A stretch of 64,000 nucleotides of DNA, taken from Myxococcota bacterium (lineage in GTDB: Bacteria > Myxococcota_C > UBA6777). The notes under the pieces were generated by a model that saw only the letters and a list, made by a program, of their open reading frames with translations, made no database searches and was not told where the DNA came from. Shown here piece by piece: positions 1-10,400 of this stretch. The stretch is from contig CAUJFU010000312.1 of NCBI GenBank assembly GCA_963169055.1, forward strand, positions 1 through 64,000, given 5' to 3'. How positions within the stretch are numbered: position 1 is the stretch's first letter; each line of letters begins with the position of its first letter. A program made the translations under genes and the position numbers.

Positions 1-2429
1 TTGGTGTTGTTGAGGAAGATCACAGCGGGTGGGCGGGTCAACACATGAAGCTCGCCTGTAGGGAAGCGGTGAAAGATGCGCTGGCTTGGGGAGCGAACAG
101 AGACGGACATCTTGTGGGAGGCTCCGTATTGGAGCGTGCGAAACTCGATCTCGTGGGTTCCTTCGGTCACTTCGTGGTTGTAGATCGGTGTGACACCGAC
201 ATAACGGCCGTCGAGATAGACTTGGCTTTTGGGGGAGGCTCCCAATTGTACCTTGATCGAGGCGGTTTCTTGGGCGGGAGGAAGCTCGAAAGACAACGGT
301 TTTAATTCGTCGGCGGAGAGGGAAAAAGCGCGTTGTATCGTTTGATAGCCTGCTTTTTTCAAGATCAGTTTGTGTTTCCCTGCGCGGACTTCGGTACGAG
401 AAAGCGGTGTGGAGCCGATTTGTGTACCATCGAGCCAGACTTCTGCACCTTCGGGTTCACTTTGAACGGAAATCCACGCTTGCTCTTTGGTTTCATCACG
501 TCGCGGAGTGGGTTCGTCGAGGTTCGGAAGCCCGGGGTCAGGCAAGCGTTCGCGGGGGAGTTCTCGGCGTGACGGGGTTCGGCGGCGGGGTGTGGCTCGG
601 CGCGGTGTTTGTGTGCGCTTGCTGCGTTTCAAGCGCACTTGAAAGTCAAGCCGCTTGTCTTTTTCAATCTGAAATGACTGAAAGAACGGATCGAATCCTT
701 CGGCCTCCACTGCCAGCGTGTGTGTGCGCCCCGCCCGAGCCTTCCGCATAAAAACACGGCTGCCCTGCACCATCGGCTTGATCTGCTCTCCATCCAAGAT
801 CACCCGCGCACCGGGCGTCTGAAGGTTGATCACAACCTCACCAAAGACGGCCTCTTCGGACTCTGGGGCCAACTTGACTTGAAGCGGCTGCCGAACCTGT
901 TCTTCGGTGACTTGGTTGAATTGTTGGACATAAGGCTCATGTCCGTTGAGAGAAATCTTGAGGATCAAGCGTTTGTTTTGCGGAAAAACGATCACTTTTG
1001 GGGTTCGGCCTTGGGATATCCCATTCACGAATATTTCCGCATTACGGGGCTGACTTTGGATCAGCCAGTAGTGGGGCGAAGTCTCCGGTATCGGTGAAGG
1101 CTCGCTCCAAAAGGCGTAATACAGATAGCTTCCTCCTCCCGAAAGCAACAACAGCAAAAAGAAGATCAGCCCCCATCCTCCGCGACGTCGACGCCTTCTT
1201 GGGGATTCTTCGGTGGAGGTCTCGGCGGCGTGCGGTTTGACAAGAGAACCCGTTCGTTGCATCGGGCCTGTGTGAGGGGCGGAAAGCGGTCGGGCACCTG
1301 TGGCGGTTTGCAGCATCGGCCCGCTCGGTGGGGGTCGCATCAAATGGCCCGTGGGAAGGGGAGTTGAAGAAGGTGGAGCATACATTCCTATCGCAGGACG
1401 GCTCGGAGAAGGCGTGGACAAGCCCATCTCCCCGATATCAAACGCTTGACTGATGGCAGACCCCGTCGGAGCGGGGAGATCATCGCCCGACATCAACCAA
1501 CGGACATAATGCGCCAAACGCTTGCTGCCTGCGGCCATCCCGTGACGCAGCAGAAAATCTTCGAGATCCATTTGGAATTGGCCGCAATTTTGGTAACGCT
1601 CCTCACGGTTCGGTGCGAGCGCACGCATCACGATCATCTCAAGGGCAGGCGGATAACTATCCCGATACGCCGATGGAGGTGGATAATCGCCACTAATGAT
1701 CTTGTGCAACGTTGCGATCTCGTTGTCTGCTCGAAACAACCGATGCCCCGTCGTCATCTCCCATAACACCACCCCCAAAGCAAAGATATCGCTGCGCTGA
1801 TCGAGGACATCAGCGGTCGCCTGTTCGGGCGACATATAGGCGTACTTGCCTTTGACCACACCTGCGCGTGTGTGTTGGATCTGTGTCGCTGCTTTGGCGA
1901 TCCCAAAATCCACCACTTTCACGGCGCCATCAAAAGTGATCATCAAGTTTTGCGGAGAGATATCCCGATGAACCAGATGCAGCGGGCGTCCTTGTGCGTC
2001 TGTACAAGAATGGGCGTAATCCAAACCCGCACACGCACCGATCATGATCTGACAACAATGCTCAAAAGGAAGAGGTAAGCCGCGCCGCGCAGCCTCGCGC
2101 AAGATGGTGTTGAGCCCCACACCATCGATGTATTCCATCGTCATATAATACGTGTTGGCATTTTGCGCATGACCGAGCTTGTAGATCTGGCAGACGTTGG
2201 GATGATCCAGTCGCGCTGCAAGACGACCTTCGTCGAGAAACATGTGGATAAATTCTTGATTTTCGACCAAGTGAGGCAAAACCACTTTGACGGCGAGGCG
2301 CTTTTCAAACCCCTGAACGCCGATCTGACGGGCTTCCCAAACCTCGGCCATCCCCCCTGTGGCGATCCGACGGACCAACCGCAAGTCATCAAGCAAGATC
2401 TCTTCGCTGGTGGGATGTGTCTGTGACAT
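1..2429 (-). CDS. Ser/Thr protein kinase with PEGA repeats (3' end beyond window)
   Basis: A Hanks-type kinase whose frame is open to the left edge; 809 residues are visible and the C-terminus is missing. The start ATG at 2429 follows an AGGA box. The kinase domain covers about residues 15-280. It has a glycine loop ATGGMAEVW, ATP-binding Lys48, the catalytic loop HRDISPQN (154-161) and DFG at 174-176, all intact, so it is probably active. A Pro-rich juxtamembrane stretch and a basic RRRRRGGW segment lead to one transmembrane helix near 413-435. At least four PEGA-type beta repeats follow (near 450, 525, 645 and 720), each with a V-x-L-D-G or related turn, and a fifth begins at the edge. Known for the family: a cytoplasmic kinase with an extracytoplasmic sensing or wall-binding region. 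The HRDISPQN form is typical of myxobacterial kinases. The substrate is unknown. Confidence 0.9.
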   Translation of the reverse strand, partial: MSQTHPTSEEILLDDLRLVRRIATGGMAEVWEARQIGVQGFEKRLAVKVVLPHLVENQEFIHMFLDEGRLAARLDHPNVCQIYKLGHAQNANTYYMTMEYIDGVGLNTILREAARRGLPLPFEHCCQIMIGACAGLDYAHSCTDAQGRPLHLVHRDISPQNLMITFDGAVKVVDFGIAKAATQIQHTRAGVVKGKYAYMSPEQATADVLDQRSDIFALGVVLWEMTTGHRLFRADNEIATLHKIISGDYPPPSAYRDSYPPALEMIVMRALAPNREERYQNCGQFQMDLEDFLLRHGMAAGSKRLAHYVRWLMSGDDLPAPTGSAISQAFDIGEMGLSTPSPSRPAIGMYAPPSSTPLPTGHLMRPPPSGPMLQTATGARPLSAPHTGPMQRTGSLVKPHAAETSTEESPRRRRRRGGWGLIFFLLLLLSGGGSYLYYAFWSEPSPIPETSPHYWLIQSQPRNAEIFVNGISQGRTPKVIVFPQNKRLILKISLNGHEPYVQQFNQVTEEQVRQPLQVKLAPESEEAVFGEVVINLQTPGARVILDGEQIKPMVQGSRVFMRKARAGRTHTLAVEAEGFDPFFQSFQIEKDKRLDFQVRLKRSKRTQTPRRATPRRRTPSRRELPRERLPDPGLPNLDEPTPRRDETKEQAWISVQSEPEGAEVWLDGTQIGSTPLSRTEVRAGKHKLILKKAGYQTIQRAFSLSADELKPLSFELPPAQETASIKVQLGASPKSQVYLDGRYVGVTPIYNHEVTEGTHEIEFRTLQYGASHKMSVSVRSPSQRIFHRFPTGELHVLTRPPAVIFLNNT

Positions 2430-2491
2430 GTTCGTCCTGCAATGCTGCTTTCTCTACACTTTAACGATGCCAAAAACGCGGCGCGTCAGGC

Positions 2492-2522
2492 AGTATAGAA
2501 CCTCCCCCCCCACTTTGTCCAA
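2492..2522 (-). promoter_or_regulatory. Putative sigma-70 promoter of the PEGA kinase with a G8 tract in the spacer
   Basis: On the minus strand, TGGACA (2521-2516) lies 18 bp upstream of TATACT (2497-2492), about 60 bp before the kinase start codon. The spacer contains eight consecutive G (C8 at 2504-2511 on the plus strand). Both hexamers match consensus at five of six positions. The start site is inferred only. Confidence 0.4.
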
Positions 2523-2629
2523 CCTCTTCGCCCAAAAAGCATCGCTTTTTCCCCGTTGTGCGGCGTTCTACAACCGACCATCCCCACGCGCCCTACACAG
2601 CCCCAACGATTTGAGACCGCACGCCCTCC

Positions 2630-3394
2630 CTAAGAACTCGTGTATCCGCCATCCAAAGCAAAGGTTTGTCCCGTCACAAAAGACGATTCATCCGAAGCAA
2701 GGTAAACCACCGCTCCCGCGATCTCATCGGGCTGCGCATAACGCCCGAGCGGCGCACGCGAAGTAAAGTGTCCGCGCATCGTTTCGTCTTGTACGATCGC
2801 CGCTGCAAAATACGTCTCCACAAGGCCGGGAGCCACGGCGTTTACACGGATCTTGGCTTGTCCGAGTTCTGCGGCGAGCGTCTTGGTCATCGACAGGATC
2901 GCAGCCTTCGTCATCCCGTACACCCCCTGCAACGGTGCGGCCCCCATCCCAAAGACGCTGCTGATGTTGATGATCGATCCAGCCCGATCACGCGCCAACA
3001 AACGCTGCACCACCTCGCGGGTTGCCACAAAATATCCCTTCACGTTCACCTCAAAAGTCTTTTCCCATGCACCATCGGGCGTCATCAACATCGGCCCAAG
3101 ATAAGGGTTCGTGGCTGCGTTATTCACAAGCACATCCGCCACACCCACTTCTTTCTCCACCCAATCCACCAAAGCCGCGATCTCTTCGGCCTTTCCGATA
3201 TGACAAGCCTTTGCAAACACCGCCTCGGGATAATCCGCATTGATCGATGCTGCGACTTGTTCTAGCCCTTCGATCTTGCGCGAGGCGATCACCACCTTTG
3301 CACCTTCACCCGCAAAAGCTCGTGCGATCGCTTCGCCGATGCCTCGGCTCCCGCCCGTCACGATCGCCACCTTCTCGTTCAATCGACCCACCAT
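2630..3394 (-). CDS. SDR family NAD(P)-dependent oxidoreductase
   Basis: A 254-residue classical short-chain dehydrogenase/reductase. The cofactor loop TGGSRGIG lies near the N-terminus, followed by NNAA, the catalytic Ser in INISS and the YGMTK Tyr-x-x-x-Lys signature. The C-terminal LDGGYTSS is typical of FabG/DHRS4-like enzymes. The start ATG at 3394 has GGAGCGGAGG immediately upstream; a longer in-frame reading to 3433 lacks a better site. The start lies just inside the 3' end of the addA-like gene (stop at 3409), so the two may be co-transcribed. The substrate cannot be assigned from sequence. The length is normal for the family. Confidence 0.88.
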   Translation of the reverse strand: MVGRLNEKVAIVTGGSRGIGEAIARAFAGEGAKVVIASRKIEGLEQVAASINADYPEAVFAKACHIGKAEEIAALVDWVEKEVGVADVLVNNAATNPYLGPMLMTPDGAWEKTFEVNVKGYFVATREVVQRLLARDRAGSIINISSVFGMGAAPLQGVYGMTKAAILSMTKTLAAELGQAKIRVNAVAPGLVETYFAAAIVQDETMRGHFTSRAPLGRYAQPDEIAGAVVYLASDESSFVTGQTFALDGGYTSS

Positions 3395-3408
3395 CCTCCG
3401 CTCCTTTC

Positions 3409-6400
3409 TTACCCATTTTTCCATGAAGCCCATGCAGCCGTCAAAGTCGCATCAGGGATGGTTTGAATAGCCCATCCATCGGCCTCCAAACACACGACCG
3501 CACAACGCGGACGCTGCCCAACGCCCAACGCCACAGCTTCAACTTGTAGCGCAATCGCCCGTAGGTACGAAGATTCCCACGATCCAAGTGTGGGATGCAG
3601 ACACCAACACCACAACGACCACACGCCCTCTTCTTGCCAAATTACGTCCAGCGTCCCCGACGCCACCTCGCCCCCTCCAAGGGAAAGAAAGAAAGGCTCT
3701 CTCACAAAAACATCTTGCGCTCCCCCCCATTGCTTCTGCAAAAAGGGCTGCACATCACGCCACCAAAGCGCCTCGACATCTTCACAAAGCGCGATGTGAT
3801 CCACATGGAACAACGCGTCCTCTCGATACAACAAGCGTTGTAAATGCGTACGAATCTCTCCTTGCGAACGCTCCCATGCCCGTGGGAGCGCAAGCAGCGA
3901 GCGCAACAACCGCGACCGCCAAACCTTCTCCCACGCAAGATGCGCTTCTTTCGAGGCGTCCAACATCTCCGTCATCCACAACAGCGAAAGATCTTCACGG
4001 TACACTCCCGATCGCTCATCCCCCAACAACAAAAACTCCGAAGCAAGGCGCTGTTGCAAAGCGTCGTCGGCTCCTTCCCTAAGAAAGCGCAACGCATCCA
4101 CAAGTTGCGCAGACAACACCGGACGCAGCCGTGGTTGCGTGGGCAAGGCTTGGCTCAACACAGGCCATTCGGCCACACGCACACCTTCGCGTTCTTCGAT
4201 CGCACGCAGAGGCGGAGCCTCTAGCGGACGCAATAGCCGAAACACACGAATGCCCATCCCTTCGCGAAAAACATACTCCACACGCGCCACCGAAGCGATC
4301 TCGTCCTCCCAAGGCTTGGAGGTGGAGGTCGCTACAGGCTCAAAGGTATGAGAAAGCGTTTGAAACGCCGAATCTTCGGTATGTTCCGAAGCAGCGCGTG
4401 AAAAAGCAGCTGCATCCGAAGTGGCGCGTGAAAAAGCAGAGTCATTGAGCGCAGGCATATCGGCGGTCGGGCCATACGGACTCGCAGAAAAAGCCGCCTC
4501 GTCCTCGGGCAAGATGATCGCACGCGGCCCATTTGGAAGTGTTGGCGTTGTCTTGGTATCGCTATCGATGGGAGTCTCTTTCGACGCGGATACATCGACT
4601 TTATCATGCACCAACGCATCTTTGACGCTCTCTTTTGCCCCATCGATCGAGCCTTCGGACTCCGCAGGGATATCCCAGATCTGCAAGACTTGGCGCATCC
4701 AAGCATGGCGATCGCCCACTTTTCCTGAGACGATCAACAGATCCGCAGCCCGCGTGCATGCCACATAAAACAACCGCTTGTTCTCGGCGTCTTCCATTCG
4801 ACGCGAACACCACTCCCCCCACAAGTAACTCGGGGGGCGGATCCAATCCATCTGTGTATCGCGCAGTTTGCATACCAAACCAAACGCTGGATCGTGAAGC
4901 AGTTGTCGCCCCACATCATTGATCGCCAAACGCCGCCCTGTATCGGCCAAGATCACCACAGGAAACTCCGAGCCTTTTGCCGCGTGGATCGACATCAGTT
5001 GGATCGCATCGCGTGCTTCGACCTCTCCGCTCGCTTCGCCCTCGCGTGCTTCGATCTCTTGAAGATCCCGCAAACGCCGCAAAAAGGCCCCCAGATCCGC
5101 ACCACCTTTCTCTCTGGCGATCCGCATCAGCTTCTGTAAGTTCCCAAACTGCCGACCATCCCCGCCCATCCGCCGATCGCGCATCGCCAACGTCGCCTCG
5201 TACCCTGTGCGATCCAACGCCTCGCGCAAGATCTCCCACACCTCCACCCGCCCCAACATCCCCCACAAGCCCTTCAATGTCTCCGCTGCCATCGCCACTT
5301 CCGCAGCTTGATCCGTTGCAGGTGGTTCAAACAACGCATCATAAAAAGACCGACGCTGTCCCTTTTCGGTCGAACCCACCGCAGGACGCAAACGCAAGCG
5401 GTACAGGGTCTCATCGCTCAAATTGAACAACGGTGAACGCAACACCGCCGCAAGGCCCAGATCGTCGTGAGGGTGATCCAAACACGACAACAACGCGATC
5501 ATATCCTGTACTTCGGGCCGTTGATAATATCCCCGACCACTCACCGTCTGATATGCAAGCCCCGCTCGCTTCAGCTCTTCTTCGTACAACGAGATGTGCG
5601 TTGTCGCACGAAACAAGATCGCGATATCGCCGAGCCGAACCGCCCGCAGACCACGCTGATCTTTGTCCCACACTTGGAAACCCTCGGACAACAAACCCTG
5701 TATCCGTTTGACGATCCAACGCCCCTCCCAGATCCGCACTTCTTCCGACGACAACCGCTGCTCCTCTACTTTTTCTGGAACCACAAAGATCTCCAAAGGA
5801 GCCTTGGCTGCGGGATGTCCATCAGGAAGCTCACGCGCCGCTTGCAACGCACCCGGTCGCGCCTCAAAGTCCTCGTATACCTCGCCTGTCGGAGCAAAGA
5901 TCTTCGCAAACATCGCATTCAGCGCCGAAACCAAACGACCGTGAGTCCGAAACGATTGACTCAACGACAAAGCCGAAGCCCCCGTCAACGAAGCGATATC
6001 AGACGCCGTCCGTTGAAAGACACTCACTTGGGCCTGACGAAAACGATAAATACTCTGCTTGGCATCCCCCACCACAAACAACGGACTTTGCGGCGTCAAC
6101 AACGCTGTGTGCGTCGCTTGAGAGGTATAAGGTGTCCGCAAAGCGGCCTCTTCCGCCACATCCCCTTTCAACCAATCCGCCAGGTCCGCCGTATCCGCTT
6201 TCAACCAATCCGCATCTTCGGCTTTCGATGAAACATCAGCACCCTGTTCTGGCGGTTCTTCGCTTGGTTGAGCCGATTGCGCCAAGGCGTACACGATCCG
6301 CTGCTGGCTTTGGTTGGTGTCTTGAAACTCATCGACCATCAGATGGCGGATCTCCGACAAGAAGAAATGCAAACGCGAGGGTCGCGGAACCTTACGCAAC

Positions 6401-7485
6401 AGTTCTTCGGTCTCGATCTCCAGATCGTCAAAGTCCAACGCCCCTTTGCTGCGCTTCATCTGTTGGTAGGTCGCCTCCAACACATCCCACACACGCAACC
6501 ATAAACGCAGCCTCGCCAACGCCGCTTGATCGACCTCGCCCACCCTATCTAAAAAGCCCCGTCCTGCGAGCCCTTTGGCCAGATCGCGCAACAATCCCAG
6601 ATGCTCCTTGATCTTCGCCAACTGTTCTTTGGAAGCCCAGTTTTTTTGCACCCCTCCCCGCAGATCGCCGATCCCACCAAGCGTCTCGACCAGATCTTCC
6701 GCACTAGCCCCTGCATCCGCCTGTTTTGCCGCTTGGTAAGCCAAACGCACCCAAGGCGTCATCTTGTCGTCGTCCTTGAGACTCGCTTGATCGATCTCCA
6801 AGAAAAAGTCGAGCGCCTCTTGCAAGGTTGGGTTCGCCACCAACTCATCCCGCCAAAGCACCGCTTGCATCACACGCACGCCCTCACGCCAACGCTCCAA
6901 GATCGCGGCATCATCAAGCCCGCGCATCTCTTCAAACAATCGGCGCACTGTCGCACGCTGACGCAGGATCTCCCCCATCTCCCGCTGAAGATCGCTAATC
7001 CGCTGCTCCGAAAGCAACTCCCCAATCAAACGCTCCTCAAACGTCAAACGCCGCAGCGTCTCGCGTACAGCCTCCGCTTGAAGCAGTTGTGCTTCTTGCT
7101 CATCCAATACCCCAAAGGTCGGATCAAGCCCCGCAACTAACGCATTCTCCCGCAATATCTGCGAACAAAAACCGTGGATCGTCCCCACCTGCAAACGATC
7201 CAACGCTTGGCGATGCCGATGCCAAGGCGAGTCCGCTTCCGCCGCAGACGCCAAAGCCTCCACCCGCCGACGAATCCGACCGCGCATCTCCCGCGCTGCT
7301 TTTTCGGTAAAGGTGATCGCAACCACACTCTCCAACGCCCAACTCGGATGGGTCTGCAAAAGATGCACAAATCGCTCAACCAACACCCATGTCTTGCCTG
7401 TCCCTGCGCCTGCCTCGACCAACAAGGGCCGCCCTTGCGTCTGGATCGCTTTCGCTTGTTGCGCTGTCATCGTTTTATTCGCCAT
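3409..7485 (-). CDS. addA: AddA/RecB-like UvrD-family helicase with a degenerate nuclease domain
   Basis: A large SF1A helicase of 1358 residues, the size of AddA. Motif I is GAGTGKT (residues 26-32), motif II is VDEFQD (about 384-389), and VGDAKQSIYRFRQA and SIHAAKGSEFPVV mark later helicase motifs, all intact. A Ser/Ala/Thr-rich linker lies at about 970-1060. AddA proteins normally end in a PD-(D/E)xK nuclease with a V-D-Y-K-T motif. Here the corresponding stretch keeps GTLDVIW but has SLWCWCLHP where DYK is expected, so this nuclease is probably dead. The start overlaps the addB-like stop by 11 bp, indicating translational coupling. Probable role: DNA end resection for recombination, with the partner below. 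AddA versus another RecB-like helicase is inferred from the pairing. Confidence 0.85.
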   Translation of the reverse strand: MANKTMTAQQAKAIQTQGRPLLVEAGAGTGKTWVLVERFVHLLQTHPSWALESVVAITFTEKAAREMRGRIRRRVEALASAAEADSPWHRHRQALDRLQVGTIHGFCSQILRENALVAGLDPTFGVLDEQEAQLLQAEAVRETLRRLTFEERLIGELLSEQRISDLQREMGEILRQRATVRRLFEEMRGLDDAAILERWREGVRVMQAVLWRDELVANPTLQEALDFFLEIDQASLKDDDKMTPWVRLAYQAAKQADAGASAEDLVETLGGIGDLRGGVQKNWASKEQLAKIKEHLGLLRDLAKGLAGRGFLDRVGEVDQAALARLRLWLRVWDVLEATYQQMKRSKGALDFDDLEIETEELLRKVPRPSRLHFFLSEIRHLMVDEFQDTNQSQQRIVYALAQSAQPSEEPPEQGADVSSKAEDADWLKADTADLADWLKGDVAEEAALRTPYTSQATHTALLTPQSPLFVVGDAKQSIYRFRQAQVSVFQRTASDIASLTGASALSLSQSFRTHGRLVSALNAMFAKIFAPTGEVYEDFEARPGALQAARELPDGHPAAKAPLEIFVVPEKVEEQRLSSEEVRIWEGRWIVKRIQGLLSEGFQVWDKDQRGLRAVRLGDIAILFRATTHISLYEEELKRAGLAYQTVSGRGYYQRPEVQDMIALLSCLDHPHDDLGLAAVLRSPLFNLSDETLYRLRLRPAVGSTEKGQRRSFYDALFEPPATDQAAEVAMAAETLKGLWGMLGRVEVWEILREALDRTGYEATLAMRDRRMGGDGRQFGNLQKLMRIAREKGGADLGAFLRRLRDLQEIEAREGEASGEVEARDAIQLMSIHAAKGSEFPVVILADTGRRLAINDVGRQLLHDPAFGLVCKLRDTQMDWIRPPSYLWGEWCSRRMEDAENKRLFYVACTRAADLLIVSGKVGDRHAWMRQVLQIWDIPAESEGSIDGAKESVKDALVHDKVDVSASKETPIDSDTKTTPTLPNGPRAIILPEDEAAFSASPYGPTADMPALNDSAFSRATSDAAAFSRAASEHTEDSAFQTLSHTFEPVATSTSKPWEDEIASVARVEYVFREGMGIRVFRLLRPLEAPPLRAIEEREGVRVAEWPVLSQALPTQPRLRPVLSAQLVDALRFLREGADDALQQRLASEFLLLGDERSGVYREDLSLLWMTEMLDASKEAHLAWEKVWRSRLLRSLLALPRAWERSQGEIRTHLQRLLYREDALFHVDHIALCEDVEALWWRDVQPFLQKQWGGAQDVFVREPFFLSLGGGEVASGTLDVIWQEEGVWSLWCWCLHPTLGSWESSYLRAIALQVEAVALGVGQRPRCAVVCLEADGWAIQTIPDATLTAAWASWKNG

Positions 7486-10400
7486 CACTCACCTCAAACT
7501 CCGCTTCGGGCATCGCTATCGCAAAAAATCGCATCTTCTGTGCTTTCGCCACGCTTTGTCTGGTCACCCGACACAAGGACGCCAACTCACAATGCGCAGA
7601 ACAAGCCCCTTCTCCTTGGCTCGCAGCACTCGGGGCGCTTGGAAATAGACCGCTGCGGATCTTCTGCACAAAACTCGCCGCTCGCTCCCCTGCCACCGCC
7701 AACACCGCTTCCGTCTTCTTGCTTCGGCGTTTGTCGATCCGATCCAAATGACCGCTCTTTTTGCGCGTCGGCAAGTGCAAATAATAACTTCGCATCACTT
7801 CGGGCGCTTCCGCAAAATGCGACCGATATCCCTCCCACTCTCCCAACAACGCATTCACCACCAACGCATACAACGCCGCCTGAAGTGACCGCCCTTGCGC
7901 GATATCCGCCAACGAAAACATCGTGCTGCCGCTCTTATAATCCACAATCCGCAAATGCCCGTCAGGATGGCGATCCACACGATCGATGATCCCGTTCAGT
8001 TGAAAACGTACCCCCTCCCGACTTTCGTACGAAAAAGCCCCAAGCGCCGCACCCGTCATCCCAAACTTCAACTCTTGAAACAACGGCAAATACCCTTCTT
8101 TGGCGTTTTCTTGACATTCATGGCGCAGCAAACGCCCTAATATCCGACGGATCTCCGCTTGCTCATAACGCCACAAGAAACTCGGGCGAAAGTGCAATCC
8201 CACCTGCGCCAGCGAAAAAGCCTGATCACACAAACCCTCCAACTTTTCCAAGATCATCGGCTCTGTCTCAAGATTCGGTACGATGCTCTCCTCAGACATC
8301 CACTGAAAGATCTTTTCCAAGATCCAATGCAACAAGATCCCCCATTGTTTGACATCCATCCCCTCTTCTGGATCAGGATAAGGCTCCAATCTCAACAGGT
8401 AATTTGCAAAAAAACCATACGGACATTTCCCGAAACGATTCAACCGTGAAACACTCCAGCGGTGCGACTCATTGTAAGCACGCGCCAGATCTTCCAAGAT
8501 ATCAGGAGCTTTTAAGATCCCTTCAAAGATCCCGGGAGGCTCCTCGCCTAGCCGCGCATCCATCACCGCATACGCCTGTTGCACAGCGTGCCATCGCGGA
8601 GCCAACGCAGCGGGAACTTCTTGGGCGTCCTGCATCGCCAGCGAAACCAACAACTCTCCGACGCTCGCAGCTTGCAGCGGCGACAACATCACTTGTTCTT
8701 GCGAACGATGACGCACCAGCCCCGCAGGGCAGCATCGCACAAGATCCTCCCAGTAAGGCGAAGGCTCCAACGGAACCCCCTTTTCATCCAAGCAAGGGCG
8801 CGACAACAACACGGCTTTGCGTGCCTGTTGAAGGCACTGCCACCACAACGACCCATCTTCCGAACGCAATCGCGGTTTTCGCAAGGGCAGCGGATGATTC
8901 ACGCGCTCCTGCGGGGCATACAAGACATCGGGTTCCAAAGCACGCGGAAACTCGCCCTCGACCATCCCCAACACATACACGCGCTCCCACGACCGCTCTC
9001 GCAACCACTCCAACGGCCCCACGCACACCGTCCCCGCACGATAACCTTCGTCCAAACGACGTCCCCCTAACATCTCTTCCCAACGCTCTCGAAAGACTCC
9101 CCAAGCGATCACATCTTCGACTTCGATCTCGCTTGCATGAGCAGAGCGGTTCGTCAACAACGCATCCACCGCCTCCATCTCGTACAACTGGCTGCGTGCC
9201 ACCTGCAACAAGCGCATCTCTTCGCCGCTTCTGTGAACCCGCAACAAACGCATCCCTTCGCCGCTTCCTTGCTCGGCGCGAAGATGATCCCAAAGCCTCA
9301 AACTCCCCGACTGTTCGGTCTTTTCTTCGGTCTTCTCTGCCTCTCCCCCACGCATCCGCGTTGACGCAGCCGATATCCCGAAAAACACCCGCTCCACCCA
9401 CAAGCGATAGGCTTGCCACGTCGCTTTTTCAGGCGGCGTCAACCACTCGAACAACGTCATCAGGCGCTCACGCAGGGTATCCACTTCTTCCTTTGTCAAC
9501 TTGTCCAACAACTTGCGATCTTTGAAGATCTCGTCCTCTTCCTCTTCCCCAAAAACACTCTGTTCTTTTTGTAGCGCAGCTTCCCATTGCGCACGCCCTC
9601 CGATCACAGGCCGCTCTCGTGTCAAACGATCCAAACACTCGACATCTTCAACCGACAGCGCACACGCCCCAAACAAGTACGGAGAACGCAAGACCTGCAT
9701 CGTCTCCAACCAAGGATAGACCCCCGCGATCCGCAAAAGCTTTTGCAAAAACAAGATCAACGGCTGCTCGCCAAGACGCAACGGAAGAGACAGCGGTACG
9801 CCGTATTCTGCTGCAATCGCCTCCGCGCTTTTGCGATACATCTCCGAAGAAGCCGAGACCACCACGATATCCGAAGCCTTCTCTCCCCCCAACAACCGCT
9901 GCTTGATATCCCGCATCACCCAGCGCATCTCCGACTCCCGCGAAGAAGCCTCCAACAACGCCACCTCCTGCCTCCCCTGCACAGGCATTTCTCTCCCCAA
10001 CATCGGCCCACTCAAGATCATATCAGCGATCTTCCACCGATCTTCGGCGCTTTGTGACACAACCACCCCTGCTTTTTCAAGCTTTTGCGCCAAGGCCCCC
10101 GCCCCCACCAACGCCCCGTATCCTTCTCGAAAACCATCCAAAACCGCCGAATCTTCGACTCTGCGCTCATCCCACGGCAAAAACAAACGCACGCACGCAC
10201 CACTCTCCACCAAAGCTGCAAGCCAGCCGCTTTCTAGCGGATTCCGCCCTTGTGTTTCAATCCGCCAGATCTGCCACCCCTCACAACCTCCTCCTTGGCG
10301 CAAAGCATCCCGCGCAGCCCCCCAAAGCTGCACTTCATCACGCACTCCCCGCGATCTTTGCATCTCTTCATAACGAAGATACAGGTGCGCAAGATCCCGT

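Noticed and set aside
45-2426. Small plus-strand ORFs across the first 2.4 kb
   Set aside because: They lie antisense to a continuous kinase frame that has intact catalytic motifs and runs off the window.
8404-9525. A 373-codon plus-strand ORF, and others inside addA/addB
   Set aside because: Pro/Thr/Arg-biased shadow frames of the minus-strand helicase-nuclease genes.
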